Shown: positions 32,710 to 45,291 of the stretch, piece by piece
Layout: each line of letters opens with the position of its first letter
How positions within the stretch are numbered: position 1 is the first letter of the stretch
Position numbers and translations under genes: made by a program
Assembly (NCBI GenBank): GCA_023896275.1
Contig: MLDA01000012.1
Location: forward strand, 1-64,000
DNA length: 64,000 bases
Reading direction: 5' to 3'
DNA from: Kocuria rosea subsp. polaris
GTDB lineage: Bacteria > Actinomycetota > Actinomycetes > Actinomycetales > Micrococcaceae
Notes under the pieces: generated by a model
What the model was told of the DNA's origin: nothing
What the model saw: only the letters and a program-made list of their open reading frames with translations
The model's database searches: none

Positions 32710-34590
32710 ATGACTAACGGAACCGACATCAGCCCAGCGCTGGTGGCCAAGGCTGCAAGTCGCGCCAAGGATGCTGCTCCTGTCTCTTCCGCAGTGGAGG
32801 GCAACGGACCCGTGCAGGGTCCGAACAACAAAGTAGCCCCCACAGAGATGACTGGCTCACAAGCCATCGTCCGCTCACTGGAAGAACTGGGCGTCAAAGA
32901 CGTCTTCGGGTTGCCGGGCGGGGCCATCCTCCCCACCTACGACCCACTGATGGATTCGAGCGTGCTCAACCACGTGCTCGTCCGTCACGAGCAGGGCGCC
33001 GGCCACGCCGCCCAGGGCTACGCCATGGTGACCGGGGAGGTGGGCGTCTGCATCGCGACGTCCGGCCCCGGCGCCACCAACCTCGTCACCGCCATCGCCG
33101 ACGCCCACATGGACTCGGTGCCGATGGTCGCGATCACCGGTCAGGTCAACAGCGCCGTGATCGGTTCGGACGCGTTCCAGGAGGCGGACATCGTCGGCAT
33201 CACGATGCCGATCACCAAGCACTCGTTCCTGGTCTCCAACCCGGACGACATCCCGCGCGTGCTGGCCGAGGCGTTCTACCTGGCCGGTTCGGGCCGTCCC
33301 GGCCCGGTGCTCGTGGACATCACCAAGGACGCGCAGCAGGGGTCGACGACGTTCTCGTGGCCGCCGCGCATCGACCTGCCCGGCTACCGGACCGTGACCC
33401 GAGGCCACGCCAAGCAGTTGCGCGAGGCCGCGAAGCTCATCGCGGCAGCCAAGCGCCCGGTGTTCTACGTGGGCGGCGGCGTCATCAAGGCGCACGCCTC
33501 GCACGAACTCATCGAACTGGCCGAATACGTCGGCGCGCCCGTCGCGACGACGCTCATGGCGCGCGGCGCCTTCCCGGACTCGCACGAACAGCACGTCGGC
33601 ATGCCGGGCATGCACGGTTCCGTCTCGGCGGTGACCGCCCTGCAGCAGTCCGACCTGCTGATCACGCTCGGCGCGCGCTTCGATGACCGCGTCACCGGCG
33701 TGCTCTCGACGTTCGCCCCGAACGCCAAGGTCATCCACGCTGACATCGACCCGGCGGAGATCTCCAAGAACCGCGCGGCCGACGTGCCGATCGTGGGCGA
33801 TCTCAAGGAGATCATTCCCGAGCTGCTCGAGACGTACCGGGCACAGCTCGGTGAGTCCGGGAAGCCGGACATGACCTCCTGGTGGGCGACCCTGAACCGG
33901 CTGCGCGATACCTACCCGATGGGCTTCACCGAGCCCCATGACGGCCTCGCGGCACCCCAGCAGGTGATCCAGCGCATCGGCGAAATGACCGGCCCGGAGG
34001 GCGTGTACGTCGCCGGCGTCGGCCAGCACCAGATGTGGGCGGCGCAGTTCGTCAAGTACGAGCGGCCGCACCAGTGGCTGAACTCCGGCGGGCTCGGCAC
34101 GATGGGCTATTCCGTTCCGGCGGCCATGGGCGCCAAGGTCGGCAACCCCGACCGGGTGGTCTGGGCCATCGACGGCGACGGCTGCTTCCAGATGACCAAT
34201 CAGGAGCTGGCCACCTGCGTGATCAACAAGATCCCGATCAAGGTGGCCATCATCAACAACTCGTCTCTCGGCATGGTCCGGCAGTGGCAGACCCTGTTCT
34301 ACGAAGGCCGCTACTCCAACACCGACCTGAACACGGGCCATGGCACCGTGCGGGTGCCGGACTTCGTCAAACTCGCCGAGGCGTACGGCGCCGTCGGGCT
34401 GCGCTGCGAGAGCGCCGAGGACATCGACGCAACGATCCAGCAGGCGCTCGAGATCAACGACCGCCCCGTCGTCGTCGACTTCGTCGTCAGCCGGGACTCC
34501 ATGGTCTGGCCGATGGTGCCGGCCGGCGTCAGCAACGACGCGATCCAGATCGCCCGCAACATGACTCCCGACTGGGAGCAGGAGGACTAG
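32710..34590 (+). CDS. ilvB: Acetolactate synthase large subunit
   Basis: The thiamine diphosphate and FAD enzyme that starts valine, leucine and isoleucine synthesis. The 626-residue protein has the active-site glutamate in [18 protein letters not shown]-domain segments, and the ThDP motif [14 protein letters not shown] ending in the NN of [10 protein letters not shown]. The first 45 residues are an unconserved tail before [26 protein letters not shown] five bases before the ATG. It leads the ilvBNC operon behind the attenuator. Confidence 0.97.
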   Translation: MTNGTDISPALVAKAASRAKDAAPVSSAVEGNGPVQGPNNKVAPTEMTGSQAIVRSLEELGVKDVFGLPGGAILPTYDPLMDSSVLNHVLVRHEQGAGHAAQGYAMVTGEVGVCIATSGPGATNLVTAIADAHMDSVPMVAITGQVNSAVIGSDAFQEADIVGITMPITKHSFLVSNPDDIPRVLAEAFYLAGSGRPGPVLVDITKDAQQGSTTFSWPPRIDLPGYRTVTRGHAKQLREAAKLIAAAKRPVFYVGGGVIKAHASHELIELAEYVGAPVATTLMARGAFPDSHEQHVGMPGMHGSVSAVTALQQSDLLITLGARFDDRVTGVLSTFAPNAKVIHADIDPAEISKNRAADVPIVGDLKEIIPELLETYRAQLGESGKPDMTSWWATLNRLRDTYPMGFTEPHDGLAAPQQVIQRIGEMTGPEGVYVAGVGQHQMWAAQFVKYERPHQWLNSGGLGTMGYSVPAAMGAKVGNPDRVVWAIDGDGCFQMTNQELATCVINKIPIKVAIINNSSLGMVRQWQTLFYEGRYSNTDLNTGHGTVRVPDFVKLAEAYGAVGLRCESAEDIDATIQQALEINDRPVVVDFVVSRDSMVWPMVPAGVSNDAIQIARNMTPDWEQED

Positions 34591-34592
34591 AC

Positions 34593-36171
<1,579 letters not shown>

Positions 36172-36182
36172 ATCTTCGTCTG

Positions 36183-36217
36183 AACAGCCCGGTTTCGTTA
36201 TGAAACCGGGCTGTTTT
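36183..36217 (+). terminator. Terminator of ilvBNC
   Basis: A perfect 14-bp stem AACAGCCCGGTTTC with a GTTAT loop and a TTTT tail, 11 bases after the ilvC stop. Confidence 0.92.
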
Positions 36218-36234
36218 GTGTCCCCGGTAAGTTC

Positions 36235-36240
36235 TAGAAT
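36235..36240 (+). promoter_or_regulatory. -10 hexamer TAGAAT of the SpoIID-domain gene (leaderless)
   Basis: TAGAAT ends six bases before the ATG at 36247, directly after the ilvC terminator. Confidence 0.55.
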
Positions 36241-36246
36241 TGACGT

Positions 36247-38445
36247 ATGAACCGCCGTGCGGAGTTGGGGAATCGACGTTCGAGGCGGCCCGCCCGGACA
36301 GTCGGACCGCTGATCGCCGGCGTCTCGGCCCTCGCTCTGGCGGTGGCCGCGGTGATCGCCCCGGCCGGAGAGGCGGAAGCCGCCTACTCGACCCCCTCCG
36401 AGTTCGTCCTGAAGGGGGCGGGCTGGGGACACGGCGTCGGCATGAGCCAGTACGGCGCCAAGGGCCAGGGGCTGGACGGGCGCACGTCCAAACAGATCCT
36501 TGAGCACTACTACGCGCCCGCCACGGTCGTGAACACCACCCGCTACGCGTCGAACAGCGTCCGAGTGCAACTGCACCACGCCCAGTCGACGACGGTCACC
36601 CCCAACAACGGCCGGCTGCGCGTCTCGGTCGACGGCGGCCCCAAGCGCGAGACCAGCAACCCCATCCGCGTCGAATTCTCCGGAGGTGACGTCGTCGTGA
36701 GCGGCGGCGTGAGCCTGCGAGGCAAAGACGTCAACATCCAGTGGCAGAACACCACGTATTGGACCGGCGGCACGGCCAACACGACCGTGTCCGTCGCCGG
36801 TGCCGACGCCGGCGGCACCGGAATCTACCGGCACGGACGGCTGCGCGTGACGCCACTGGACAGCAAGGCGAACGTCGTCAACGTCCTGCGCGTGAACGAC
36901 GAGTACCTGTACGGGCTCGCGGAGATGCCGTCGCTGTGGCCGGCGGCGACGCTTCAGGCGCAGGTCATCGCCGGGCGAACGTACGCCATGCGCAACATGG
37001 CCTCGATCAAGTCGGAGTGCGCCTGCCACGTCTACGACGAGGTGAAGTCGCAGAAGTTCTCCGGATGGAAGAAGGAGAGCGAGGGCCCCGGAGGGGAGTA
37101 CGGGGCGAAGTGGAAGGCCGCCGTCGACGCGACCTACACACGCTCGGGCGGAGTGCCGGTCTCGGCCCGCGTCATCCACTACGGCGGCGGGCTCATCGAC
37201 GCCCTCTACTTCTCCTCCTCCGGCGGGATGACCAGAGACGCTTCGTCCGTCTGGGCTAATTCGGTGCCGTACCTGAAGTCGCGCTCGGACCCGTGGTCGC
37301 AGCGCTCCTACGTCGGAAACCCGAACAGCTCGTGGACGGACAGGGTCTCGCAGGCGAAGGCCGCGAAGGCGTTTGGGTTGAAGAACGTGAAGAAGATCGA
37401 CCTGTCCTGGGGAGCGGACAAGGCGGTCTCGACGGCTACGGCGACCTCGGTCGACGGCGTCAAGCGCTCGATGAGTGGAACACAGCTGCGCAGCGCGCTC
37501 GGCATCAAGAGCGCGTGGGTCTTCGAGGCGACGGCCGTGGCGAAGTGGTACGGGGTCGACCGGATCTCCGGAGACGACCGGTACCGGACCGCCGTCGAAG
37601 CCTCGAAACATTCCTTCCCGTCTGGCGCGGACACGGTGTACGTCGCGACGGGGTCCGCCTACGCGGATGCGCTCGTCGCGGCACCGGCGGCGACGCACGA
37701 CGGCGGCCCGCTGCTGTTGACGAAGAAGACCTACATGCCCGGCGTGGTCCGCAGCGAGATCGAGCGGCTGGGCCCGCGGCGGATCATCGTGGTCGGCGGT
37801 GTGGACGCCGTCTCGACCAAGGTCGAGCAGGACCTCCGCGCCTTGGCCCCGACCACCCGGCGCGGCGGTGCCGACCGCTACGACACCGCCGTCGCGATCT
37901 CCGAGGCGGCTTTCGGTTCCGCGAAGCGCGCGTACGTCGCAACGGGCCGCGACTTCCCGGACGCGCTCTCCGCCTCCTCGGTCGCGGCCGCCCAGGGGCG
38001 GCCGGTGTTCCTCGTCGACGGGACGGCGTCGAAGGTGCGCGCGTCGACACTGCAGGCGCTCGACCGCATGGGGGTCGACCACCTCATCGTGGCCGGCGGG
38101 CCCGCGGTCGTCTCCTCGGGGATCATGTCCTCGCTCGCGCCATACGACCCGACACGCCGGTACGGCGCCGACCGCTACGCGACGAACCGCAGCCTCAACC
38201 GCGCCGGAACCCCGGGTTACGACACCGGCCGGTGGATCTACCTCGCGACCGGTGGTGCCTTTCCCGACGCCCTCGCCGGCGCAGCCGTCGCGGGGACGCG
38301 CGGATCGGCACTGTACCTGAGCAAGACTGGATGCATCCCGCAGGCGACGCTCGACAAGATGGACTCCCAGAGCGCCAACCGCGTTTTCCTCCTCGGCGGC
38401 ACCGCGGCGCTTACGAAGGACGTCGCAGCGCTCAAGGCCTGCTGA
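36247..38445 (+). CDS. Secreted SpoIID/LytB-domain protein with three cell-wall-binding-2 repeats
   Basis: A 732-residue exported protein: signal peptide to about residue 46, a SpoIID/LytB peptidoglycan-lytic domain to about 430, then three CWB2 repeats. The putative catalytic glutamate is Glu226 in [14 protein letters not shown]. The motif [16 protein letters not shown], usually C-terminal in Bacillus SpoIID, is here at residues 59-74. The CWB2 repeats ([38 protein letters not shown]) bind wall polymers. It is convergent with the amidase gene, with three bases between stops. Both probably act in wall remodelling. Confidence 0.9.
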   Translation: MNRRAELGNRRSRRPARTVGPLIAGVSALALAVAAVIAPAGEAEAAYSTPSEFVLKGAGWGHGVGMSQYGAKGQGLDGRTSKQILEHYYAPATVVNTTRYASNSVRVQLHHAQSTTVTPNNGRLRVSVDGGPKRETSNPIRVEFSGGDVVVSGGVSLRGKDVNIQWQNTTYWTGGTANTTVSVAGADAGGTGIYRHGRLRVTPLDSKANVVNVLRVNDEYLYGLAEMPSLWPAATLQAQVIAGRTYAMRNMASIKSECACHVYDEVKSQKFSGWKKESEGPGGEYGAKWKAAVDATYTRSGGVPVSARVIHYGGGLIDALYFSSSGGMTRDASSVWANSVPYLKSRSDPWSQRSYVGNPNSSWTDRVSQAKAAKAFGLKNVKKIDLSWGADKAVSTATATSVDGVKRSMSGTQLRSALGIKSAWVFEATAVAKWYGVDRISGDDRYRTAVEASKHSFPSGADTVYVATGSAYADALVAAPAATHDGGPLLLTKKTYMPGVVRSEIERLGPRRIIVVGGVDAVSTKVEQDLRALAPTTRRGGADRYDTAVAISEAAFGSAKRAYVATGRDFPDALSASSVAAAQGRPVFLVDGTASKVRASTLQALDRMGVDHLIVAGGPAVVSSGIMSSLAPYDPTRRYGADRYATNRSLNRAGTPGYDTGRWIYLATGGAFPDALAGAAVAGTRGSALYLSKTGCIPQATLDKMDSQSANRVFLLGGTAALTKDVAALKAC

Positions 38446-38448
38446 GGA

Positions 38449-40491
38449 TCACAGACACGGTTCAAGTTGGGCGACGCGGGCTGAGATCACGGCGGACCCG
38501 CCGACGAGCGTAGTCCGGGTCGTCGGCGACTCAAAGATGTCCGAACGCATCCGCAGCGGAACGCAGTCGGTGCGGGTGAGGTACAGCGGCGCGCCCTCGG
38601 CCCCGGCGAGGGCGGCGCCCGAGAGGGCGTCTGGGAAGCTGGAGCCTGTCGCGAAGAACACCTGGTTGGACTTCGGGAGCAGGTATTTGTTCAGCAGGCG
38701 GCTGGTCGCATAGCGGTCCGCGCCGCCGACCCGCCACGGCGCGTAGGCTGACAGCGAATCCTCGATGCCGCGGGAGATCACGGCGGTTTCGCCGGCGAGC
38801 ACCGCCTTGGTGACGCCAAGGTCAGCCAGCGTGGCATCGACGGCCGGACTGACCTTCGATTGGCTGCCCCGCACCAGAAGTACAGGGGCGTTGTGGTACG
38901 CGGCCACCGCCGAGGCAGAGAGTGCGTCCGGGTAGTTCTCTCCCGTGGCGACGTAGGCCCGGGAAGCCGAGGAGAATGCGCCCCGGGCCACGCTGCGAGC
39001 CGTACCGTAGCGAGTCTCGCCGCCGCGGCGGACCACGGATGGAACGACCTGCTTGATCTGCTCTGCGGCGGACGCGGAGATCGCGACCGTGCCACCGACG
39101 ATCACCGCACGTTGCGGTTTCAGTCGCCTGATCTCGTTCATCACGTTCCCGGGGACATACCCCGGTTTTGCCAGCAGCAGTGCGGCGTTCGCTTGAGCAG
39201 CGGCCGGAGCGGCGACGAGCGCATCGGCGAAGTCGCCACCCGTGGCGATGTACACGGTGTTGGCGCCGTTGGGGTGTGAGCGCTGGGAGGCGGCGATCGC
39301 CGTTGTATAACGCGTATCGCCGGCGACGCGCGAAGAATTGAGCGTGCGGCCGCTCACCTCGTGTTTCGCGTGATCGCGGGCGCCCGCACGGATACTTCCG
39401 AGCTGGGCGTAGAGGTTTTGGCCGGGGCACTCGGTGTAGCCGACGTCGCGATGGCCCATGACGCGTGGCAGGGTAACCACCTGGCCCTTCGCGAAGCGGC
39501 CGCCCCCGCCGGCGGTCAGGGTGACTTCGCCACTGGGGTCGTAGCCCCAGTAGGCGGCTTGCCAGCCGACGAGCTGGGCGATCGAGGTCAGCGCGTTGGC
39601 CTGAGGAGCGGTCTGCGAGTAGTTGCCGATGAGGGAGATGCCGAAGGTGTCGCCGTTCCAGCCGGCCGCGTGGGTGGCGATACGCGCGGGTGCGACGCCG
39701 CCGCCGCGACCTTCGTAGCTGTTGCCGAACCGGTCGACGAGCATGTGGTACCCGATGTCGCACCACGTGGGGTCCAGCCCCATGTGGAACTGCTGAATGC
39801 TGCGCAAAAGGGACGGCACCTGCGCGGCTGAATATTCGTTGGCTCCGGCCGTGTGGTGGATGATCGTGGCGTGCTTGCGCGGCGTGTTACCGAGGTCGCA
39901 CACCGGTTCTGCCGCGCCCCACGACTTCCGGGGGATGACCCGATTCAGCACGCTCTTGCTCGTGTCGGAAAACATCGTGGCCGGCCGGTCCTGCGTGATC
40001 TGCCGGTCGATGTCGGTGACGGGGGAGGAGAGCGCCTCGACGTCGAGTGCGTCGGCGCCGACGCCGTCGGACGTCGGCCGGACCTCGATGCGTTCGGCGT
40101 CGACGACGGCCACCGGCTCGGCGGTGAAGGTCTCACCATCGGCGGACTCGTAAGGATCGTCAGGCAGGGACGACCACGCGGACCACTTGCCGCCGGAAAG
40201 GGCTCGGTACTCGGCGAGTGGGTCGTCGCCGGACCACGAGACGGAGACGACGGTCGGCTCTTCCGGTTCCGCTTCAATTGACACGACGACCTGGTTCGTC
40301 TTGGCCGATAGCCGTGTCAGCGCCGTTTCGGGATTGTCGGGCCCGTCCGGGATCCGAGGTTCCTGAGTGGACGGGCTCTCGGTGGACGGCTCCGGTTCTC
40401 GGTCCGACTGCGCGACGGCGCCAGCGCCAGAGGAAGCGATGAGCGCTAGAGCGGACGCCCCGGCGAGGAGTGTGCGAGTGATCGGTGACAT
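38449..40491 (-). CDS. Secreted N-acetylmuramoyl-L-alanine amidase with three cell-wall-binding-2 repeats
   Basis: A 680-residue wall hydrolase: signal peptide MSPITRTLLAGASALALIASS, a Ser/Pro/Glu-rich linker, a PGRP/amidase_2 domain with zinc ligands in IIHHTAGANEY and MGHRDVGYTECPG, then three CWB2 repeats (VAGDTRYTTAIAAS, RGGETRYGTARSV, VGGADRYATSRLL). It would cut the stem peptide from glycan. The ATG at 40491 begins a clean signal peptide; the frame opens earlier at 40563 without good features. A Cys in TDCVP and one near the end (EPCL) may form a disulfide. Confidence 0.92.
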   Translation of the reverse strand: MSPITRTLLAGASALALIASSGAGAVAQSDREPEPSTESPSTQEPRIPDGPDNPETALTRLSAKTNQVVVSIEAEPEEPTVVSVSWSGDDPLAEYRALSGGKWSAWSSLPDDPYESADGETFTAEPVAVVDAERIEVRPTSDGVGADALDVEALSSPVTDIDRQITQDRPATMFSDTSKSVLNRVIPRKSWGAAEPVCDLGNTPRKHATIIHHTAGANEYSAAQVPSLLRSIQQFHMGLDPTWCDIGYHMLVDRFGNSYEGRGGGVAPARIATHAAGWNGDTFGISLIGNYSQTAPQANALTSIAQLVGWQAAYWGYDPSGEVTLTAGGGGRFAKGQVVTLPRVMGHRDVGYTECPGQNLYAQLGSIRAGARDHAKHEVSGRTLNSSRVAGDTRYTTAIAASQRSHPNGANTVYIATGGDFADALVAAPAAAQANAALLLAKPGYVPGNVMNEIRRLKPQRAVIVGGTVAISASAAEQIKQVVPSVVRRGGETRYGTARSVARGAFSSASRAYVATGENYPDALSASAVAAYHNAPVLLVRGSQSKVSPAVDATLADLGVTKAVLAGETAVISRGIEDSLSAYAPWRVGGADRYATSRLLNKYLLPKSNQVFFATGSSFPDALSGAALAGAEGAPLYLTRTDCVPLRMRSDIFESPTTRTTLVGGSAVISARVAQLEPCL

Positions 40492-40803
40492 GGCTTCGGG
40501 GCTTCCCGTTGTGCGGTGGGCGGCGGGCGCATACGGCGCAACTGCCGGGTCCGACGGCGGCACCAGGGCCCAGCCTAGGGCAACTATTTATAGCCGGCTA
40601 GAGTCTCTGTGATTGAAGCCACGTGCGCGAGGGTGCCACGGGTACTCGATGACGTCACCGTGACGGTCTTCTCAGGCCGAACGAGGTCTCGGGGTGTAAT
40701 AGTGCGGGGCAGGTTCGGCTCAGTTGTTACTGCCCGGATAACCTTGGTGCGGACGCGCTCTGCCGTCCTGTCTGCATCCAACCAAAGCGAAGGTGCCACC
40801 GAA

Positions 40804-42396
40804 GTGTCAGAAACCAAGCCCGTCGTCTTGCTCGCCGAAGAGCTCTCGCCCGCGACCGTCGATGCCCTTGGCCCGGATTTCGAGATCCGCACGGCCAATG
40901 GCGCAGACCGCGCTGAGCTCCTTCCCGCGATCGCTGACGTCGACGCGATCCTGGTTCGCTCCGCTACGAAGGTCGACGCGGAAGCCATTGCCGCCGCCAA
41001 GAATCTCAAGGTCATTGCCCGCGCTGGCGTCGGACTCGACAACGTCGACATTAAGGCCGCAACGCAGGCCGGTGTGATGGTCGTGAACGCGCCGACCTCC
41101 AACGTCATCTCCGCCGCAGAGCTGACCGTCGGCCACGTCGTCTCCCTGGCGCGCCGCATCCCTGCGGCCAGCGCCTCGCTCAAGGCCGGCGAGTGGAAGC
41201 GCTCGAAGTATGCGGGCGTCGAACTCTTCGAGAAGACGGCCGGCATCATCGGTCTCGGGCGCATCGGCGCCCTCGTCGCGGCCCGTTTGCAGGGCTTCGG
41301 CATGAACGTCGTCGCCTTCGACCCCTACGTGACGGCGGCCCGCGCCCAGCAGCTGGGTGTGCAGCTGGTCGAACTCAATGAGCTGCTGGCCACCAGCGAC
41401 TTCATCACGATCCACATGCCGAAGACGCCGGAGACCGTCGGCATGCTCGGAGCCGAGGCCTTCGCCAAGATGAAAGAGACCGCCTACGTCGTCAACGTCG
41501 CCCGCGGCGGCCTCGTCGACGAGGCGGATCTGTACACGGCGCTGAAGGACGGCCAGATCGCCGGCGCCGGCATCGACGTTTTCTCGACCGAGCCGAGCAC
41601 GGATCTCCCGTTCTTCGAGTTCGAGAACGTCGTCGTCACTCCGCACCTGGGCGCCTCGACCGAAGAGGCGCAGGAGAAGGCGGGCGTGTCCGTGGCCAAG
41701 TCGGTGCGCCTCGCCCTCGGCGGGGAGCTCGTGCCGGACGCGGTCAACGTCGCCGGCGGCGTGATCGACGAGAACGTTCGCCCCGGTATTCCGCTCATGG
41801 AGAACCTGGGCCGCATCTTCACCGCGCTCACCACCGATTCGCTTGTAAGCCTGGATATCGAGGTCGCCGGAGAGATCGCCTCCCTCGACGTCAAGGCCCT
41901 CGAACTGGCCGCGCTCAAGGGCATCTTCACCGACGTCGTCTCCGAGCAGGTCTCGTACGTCAACGCGCCGGTCCTCGCCGAGCAGCGCGGCGTCGCCTCC
42001 CGCCTGATCACCACGTCCGATTCCCCGGAGTACCGCAACCAGCTCAACCTGCGCGGCTCCACGAGTGACGGGACGCAGCTCTCGGTCTCCGGCACGCTGA
42101 CGGGTCCGAAGCAGGTCGAGAAGCTTGTTGCTATCGACGGCTACGAGATCGAGATTCCGATCGCCGAGCACCTCGTCGTGCTGCGCTACCAGGACCGCCC
42201 CGGAGTCGTTGGTGCCCTAGGGGCCATCCTGGGCGAACGGGACGTGAACATCGTCGGCATGCAGGTCGCCCCGAGCGACAGCGACGCCGAGGCACTGGCC
42301 GTGCTCACGGTTGACAACGCGCTCTCCGAGGGCGTCCTCGACGCCATCCGCGAGGCCGTCGGCGCGACCTTCGCGCGCGAGGTCAACCTGACCTGA
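40804..42396 (+). CDS. serA: D-3-phosphoglycerate dehydrogenase
   Basis: First enzyme of serine synthesis. The 530-residue actinobacterial long form has the 2-hydroxyacid dehydrogenase core (GIIGLGRIGALVAARLQ for NAD, catalytic segment PHLGASTEEAQEKAG), the intervening ASB domain, and a C-terminal ACT domain (LRYQDRPGVVGALGAILGER) for serine feedback. The GTG at 40804 begins SETKPVVLLAEELSP, the usual start; the open frame before it is not coding. The 312 bases between it and the amidase start hold no recognised element beyond diverging promoters. Confidence 0.96.
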   Translation: MSETKPVVLLAEELSPATVDALGPDFEIRTANGADRAELLPAIADVDAILVRSATKVDAEAIAAAKNLKVIARAGVGLDNVDIKAATQAGVMVVNAPTSNVISAAELTVGHVVSLARRIPAASASLKAGEWKRSKYAGVELFEKTAGIIGLGRIGALVAARLQGFGMNVVAFDPYVTAARAQQLGVQLVELNELLATSDFITIHMPKTPETVGMLGAEAFAKMKETAYVVNVARGGLVDEADLYTALKDGQIAGAGIDVFSTEPSTDLPFFEFENVVVTPHLGASTEEAQEKAGVSVAKSVRLALGGELVPDAVNVAGGVIDENVRPGIPLMENLGRIFTALTTDSLVSLDIEVAGEIASLDVKALELAALKGIFTDVVSEQVSYVNAPVLAEQRGVASRLITTSDSPEYRNQLNLRGSTSDGTQLSVSGTLTGPKQVEKLVAIDGYEIEIPIAEHLVVLRYQDRPGVVGALGAILGERDVNIVGMQVAPSDSDAEALAVLTVDNALSEGVLDAIREAVGATFAREVNLT

Positions 42397-42421
42397 TCCG
42401 CCCTGCGATAGAGCAGTCCAT

Positions 42422-42456
42422 CGAGCGCCCAGCCGGCACAAACGGCCGGGCGCTCG
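42422..42456 (+). terminator. Terminator of serA
   Basis: CGAGCGCCC pairs with GGGCGCTCG and GCCG with CGGC inside, forming a long GC hairpin 26 bases past the serA stop, followed by GTCGTTTCG. Confidence 0.75.
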
Positions 42457-42603
42457 GTCGTTTCGCAGGCCGTGCGCGCCGGCGCTTCGGCGGGGCGGAC
42501 GAATTTTGTACTGCGGGTTGTCCCGGGGGTGCTATCTTTTCCCTATCATCCGATTGCGCCGCGTCGTTCCGAGTGAACCGCGGACCTTCTCCTGGGGGAA
42601 AAT

Positions 42604-43629
42604 ATGGGTCTGTCCCGTCGTCTGTCTGCGGCCGTTGCGGCCGCTTCGCTCGTTGTTGCCGCTCCTGCGCTGCCCGCCGCTGCAAGTACTCCGCTGGGCG
42701 GGAGCGCGAAGGCCTCCGGGCACGATCTCATGGTCGACCGCGTCGCCGGTGCTGACCGAATGGCCACCGCAGTGGAGATCTCCAAGACCTATTTCCCCGA
42801 CGGGGCCGACGTCGTCTATCTGGCGACCTCCAAAGAATTCGCCGACGCGCTCGTCGCCGGACCGGCCGCGGCCGTCGAAGGCGGCCCGGTCCTCCTCACG
42901 CGTGCCGGAGAGCTCGACGCCCGGGTCGCGGCCGAGATCACCCGGCTCGATCCGGCCAAGGTGGTTCTGGTGGGACGAGAGGGCGCCCTCAGCAAGGCCG
43001 TCGAGCAGCAGGTTGGCGCCGCCACCAACGGAAAAGTGAAGCGCATCGGCGGCGATAACCGCTATGAGACGGCCCGCCAGTTGGTGCTCTCCGTCTTCGG
43101 AGACGCGCCGGTGGCGTACCTGGCCACGGGCCGCAACTTCCCGGACGCCCTATCCGCCGCGGGCGCCGCGGGATACGAAGGCGCCCCCGTGGTCCTCGTC
43201 CCGGGCGACAAGCAGAAGCCGGACAGCCGCACCCGTGCTTTGCTCGACCAGCTGGGCACCGAAGAGGTTGTGGTCATGGGCGGTCCCGCGGCGGTCTCGG
43301 ACGGCTTCGTCTGGGGTCTCATCGAAGACGACTATGACATCTGGCAGTACGAAGGATCCGACCGCTACGAGACCAACGAGTTCGCGACTTACGAGATCGC
43401 CCTGGAGGCGGAGACCGCGTTCATCGCGACCGGTCGAGATTTCCCGGACGCGCTGGCAGGTGCTGCCGTGGCTGCGGCGCAGGGCGCTCCCGTGTTCCTC
43501 TCCAAGCCGACCTGTATCCCGCGCGGTATCGCAGAGAATATCGACGAGGCCGAGTACCTCGAGCGGATCACCCTATTGGGTGGTCCGAAGGTGCTGGGCC
43601 CGGGCGTGGAGTCGCTGACCACCTGCTGA
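42604..43629 (+). CDS. Secreted protein of three cell-wall-binding-2 repeats
   Basis: A 341-residue exported protein made almost entirely of three CWB2 repeats after a signal peptide ending near LPAAAS (residue 28). Repeat starts are VAGADRMATAVEIS, IGGDNRYETARQL and YEGSDRYETNEFA. There is no enzymatic domain, so it may be a wall-anchored adhesin, spacer or inhibitor of its sister hydrolases. The mature chain has only two cysteines, one in PTCIP and one as the last residue, which suggests a disulfide closing repeat three. RBS GGGGGAAAAT before the ATG. Confidence 0.88.
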   Translation: MGLSRRLSAAVAAASLVVAAPALPAAASTPLGGSAKASGHDLMVDRVAGADRMATAVEISKTYFPDGADVVYLATSKEFADALVAGPAAAVEGGPVLLTRAGELDARVAAEITRLDPAKVVLVGREGALSKAVEQQVGAATNGKVKRIGGDNRYETARQLVLSVFGDAPVAYLATGRNFPDALSAAGAAGYEGAPVVLVPGDKQKPDSRTRALLDQLGTEEVVVMGGPAAVSDGFVWGLIEDDYDIWQYEGSDRYETNEFATYEIALEAETAFIATGRDFPDALAGAAVAAAQGAPVFLSKPTCIPRGIAENIDEAEYLERITLLGGPKVLGPGVESLTTC

Positions 43630-43682
43630 TCCTGTGGGGAGTCACGGGCGCCGCCGACACCGGTTCGCGGCCCCGAATACGG

Positions 43683-43688
43683 TAGATT
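43683..43688 (+). promoter_or_regulatory. -10 hexamer TAGATT of metG (leaderless)
   Basis: TAGATT ends seven bases before the GTG start, with no Shine-Dalgarno in between. Confidence 0.55.
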
Positions 43689-43695
43689 TCTGTAG

Positions 43696-45255
43696 GTGAC
43701 TTCTACCGAGCAGACCCCCTTCTACATCACCACCGCGATCTCGTACCCGAACGGTGTCCCGCACATCGGGCACGCCTACGAGGTCATCGCCACGGACGCG
43801 ATGGCGCGTTTCAAGCGCCTCGACGGTTACGACGTCTTCTTCATGACCGGCACGGACGAGCATGGCCAGAAGATGTTGCAGACCGCCGAGAAGCAGGGCG
43901 TTTCGCCGCGGGAGCTCGCGCAGCGCAACTCGGACTCCTTCCAGCAGATGAACGACGAGCTGGGTATCAGCTACGACCGCTTCATCCGCACCACGGACCC
44001 GGATCACACCGATGCCGCTCAGGAGATCTGGCGCCGGATGGAGGCGAACGGCGACATCTACCTGGACAAGTACGCCGGCTGGTACTCCGTGCGCGACGAG
44101 GCGTACTACCAGGAAGACGACACTGAGCTGCGCGAGGATGGCGTCCGCTACTCCAAGGAGACGGATACGCCGGTGACGTGGACGGAGGAGGAGTCCTACT
44201 TCTTCCGGTTGTCCGCCTACCAGGACAAGCTGCTCGAGCACTACCGCAATGCTCCGGACTTCGGTGCGCCGCGCTCGCGCTTCAACGAAGTCATCCGCTT
44301 CGTCGAGCGCGGTCTCGAGGACTTGTCGATCTCACGTACCACCTTCGACTGGGGTGTCCCGGTCCCGGGCAACGACAGGCACGTGATGTACGTGTGGGTC
44401 GATGCTCTGGCCAACTACCTGACGGGCGTCGGCTTCCCGGAGGTGCAGTCCGCGAGCTTTAAGAAGTACTGGCCGGCGGATGTGCACGTGATCGGCAAGG
44501 ACATCTCGCGCTTCCACGCGATCTACTGGCCCGCGTTCCTGATGTCTGCCGGGCTGGAGCTGCCGGGGCGCGTCATGATCCACGGGTTCCTGCACAACAA
44601 TGGCGTGAAGATGTCCAAGTCGCTGGGCAACGTGATCGCGCCGGCAGAGTTTGTCGACCAGTACGGTCTCGATTCGATCCGCTACTTCTTCCTGCGCGAG
44701 GTGCCGTTCGGCGCGGATGGCTCCTACAGCCACGACGCGATCGTCGGACGCATGAATGCTGACCTGTCCAACAACCTGGGCAACCTGGCCCAGCGATCGC
44801 TGTCGATGGTCAAGAAGAACTGCGAGTCGTGCGTGCCCGCGCCGGGCGAGTTTACGGCCAAGGACCGGGCGATCCTTGACGCCGCCGCGGCCCTGCTGCC
44901 GACCGTGCGCGACCACTACGAGCGGCAGGAGTTCAGCCGTGCGCTCGAGGCGATTTGGGCCGTGCTTGGCGACGCCAACGCCTACTTCGCTGATCAGGCG
45001 CCGTGGGTGCTGCGCAAGACGGACGAGCCGCGCATGCGCACGGTGCTCTACGTGACACTCGAGGTTGTGCGCCGAGTGGCGCTCCTCGTGCAGCCGGTCA
45101 TGCCGGACGCCGCGAGCCGCCTGCTCGACGCCCTCGGTCAGGCGGACGGCGCCGCCCGCGTTTTCGCCGCGTTCGACGAGGCGCTCGAGGCCAACGCCGA
45201 GCTTCCCGCACCGGAGCCGATCTTTCCCCGCTACGAGGTGTCGGCGGAAGTCTGA
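43696..45255 (+). CDS. metG: Methionyl-tRNA synthetase
   Basis: Class I synthetase of 519 residues charging tRNA-Met. The HIGH motif lies in [12 protein letters not shown] and the KMSKS motif in [12 protein letters not shown]. It is the short form without the C-terminal tRNA-binding domain and without the CxxC zinc knuckles of the E. coli type, as in mycobacterial enzymes. The GTG start is placed by the promoter seven bases upstream. A strong 19-bp hairpin separates it from the convergent ABC exporter genes. Confidence 0.96.
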   Translation: MTSTEQTPFYITTAISYPNGVPHIGHAYEVIATDAMARFKRLDGYDVFFMTGTDEHGQKMLQTAEKQGVSPRELAQRNSDSFQQMNDELGISYDRFIRTTDPDHTDAAQEIWRRMEANGDIYLDKYAGWYSVRDEAYYQEDDTELREDGVRYSKETDTPVTWTEEESYFFRLSAYQDKLLEHYRNAPDFGAPRSRFNEVIRFVERGLEDLSISRTTFDWGVPVPGNDRHVMYVWVDALANYLTGVGFPEVQSASFKKYWPADVHVIGKDISRFHAIYWPAFLMSAGLELPGRVMIHGFLHNNGVKMSKSLGNVIAPAEFVDQYGLDSIRYFFLREVPFGADGSYSHDAIVGRMNADLSNNLGNLAQRSLSMVKKNCESCVPAPGEFTAKDRAILDAAAALLPTVRDHYERQEFSRALEAIWAVLGDANAYFADQAPWVLRKTDEPRMRTVLYVTLEVVRRVALLVQPVMPDAASRLLDALGQADGAARVFAAFDEALEANAELPAPEPIFPRYEVSAEV

Positions 45256-45291
45256 CGCTCAGCACGACGACGGCGCAGCTCGCGTCCGTCG

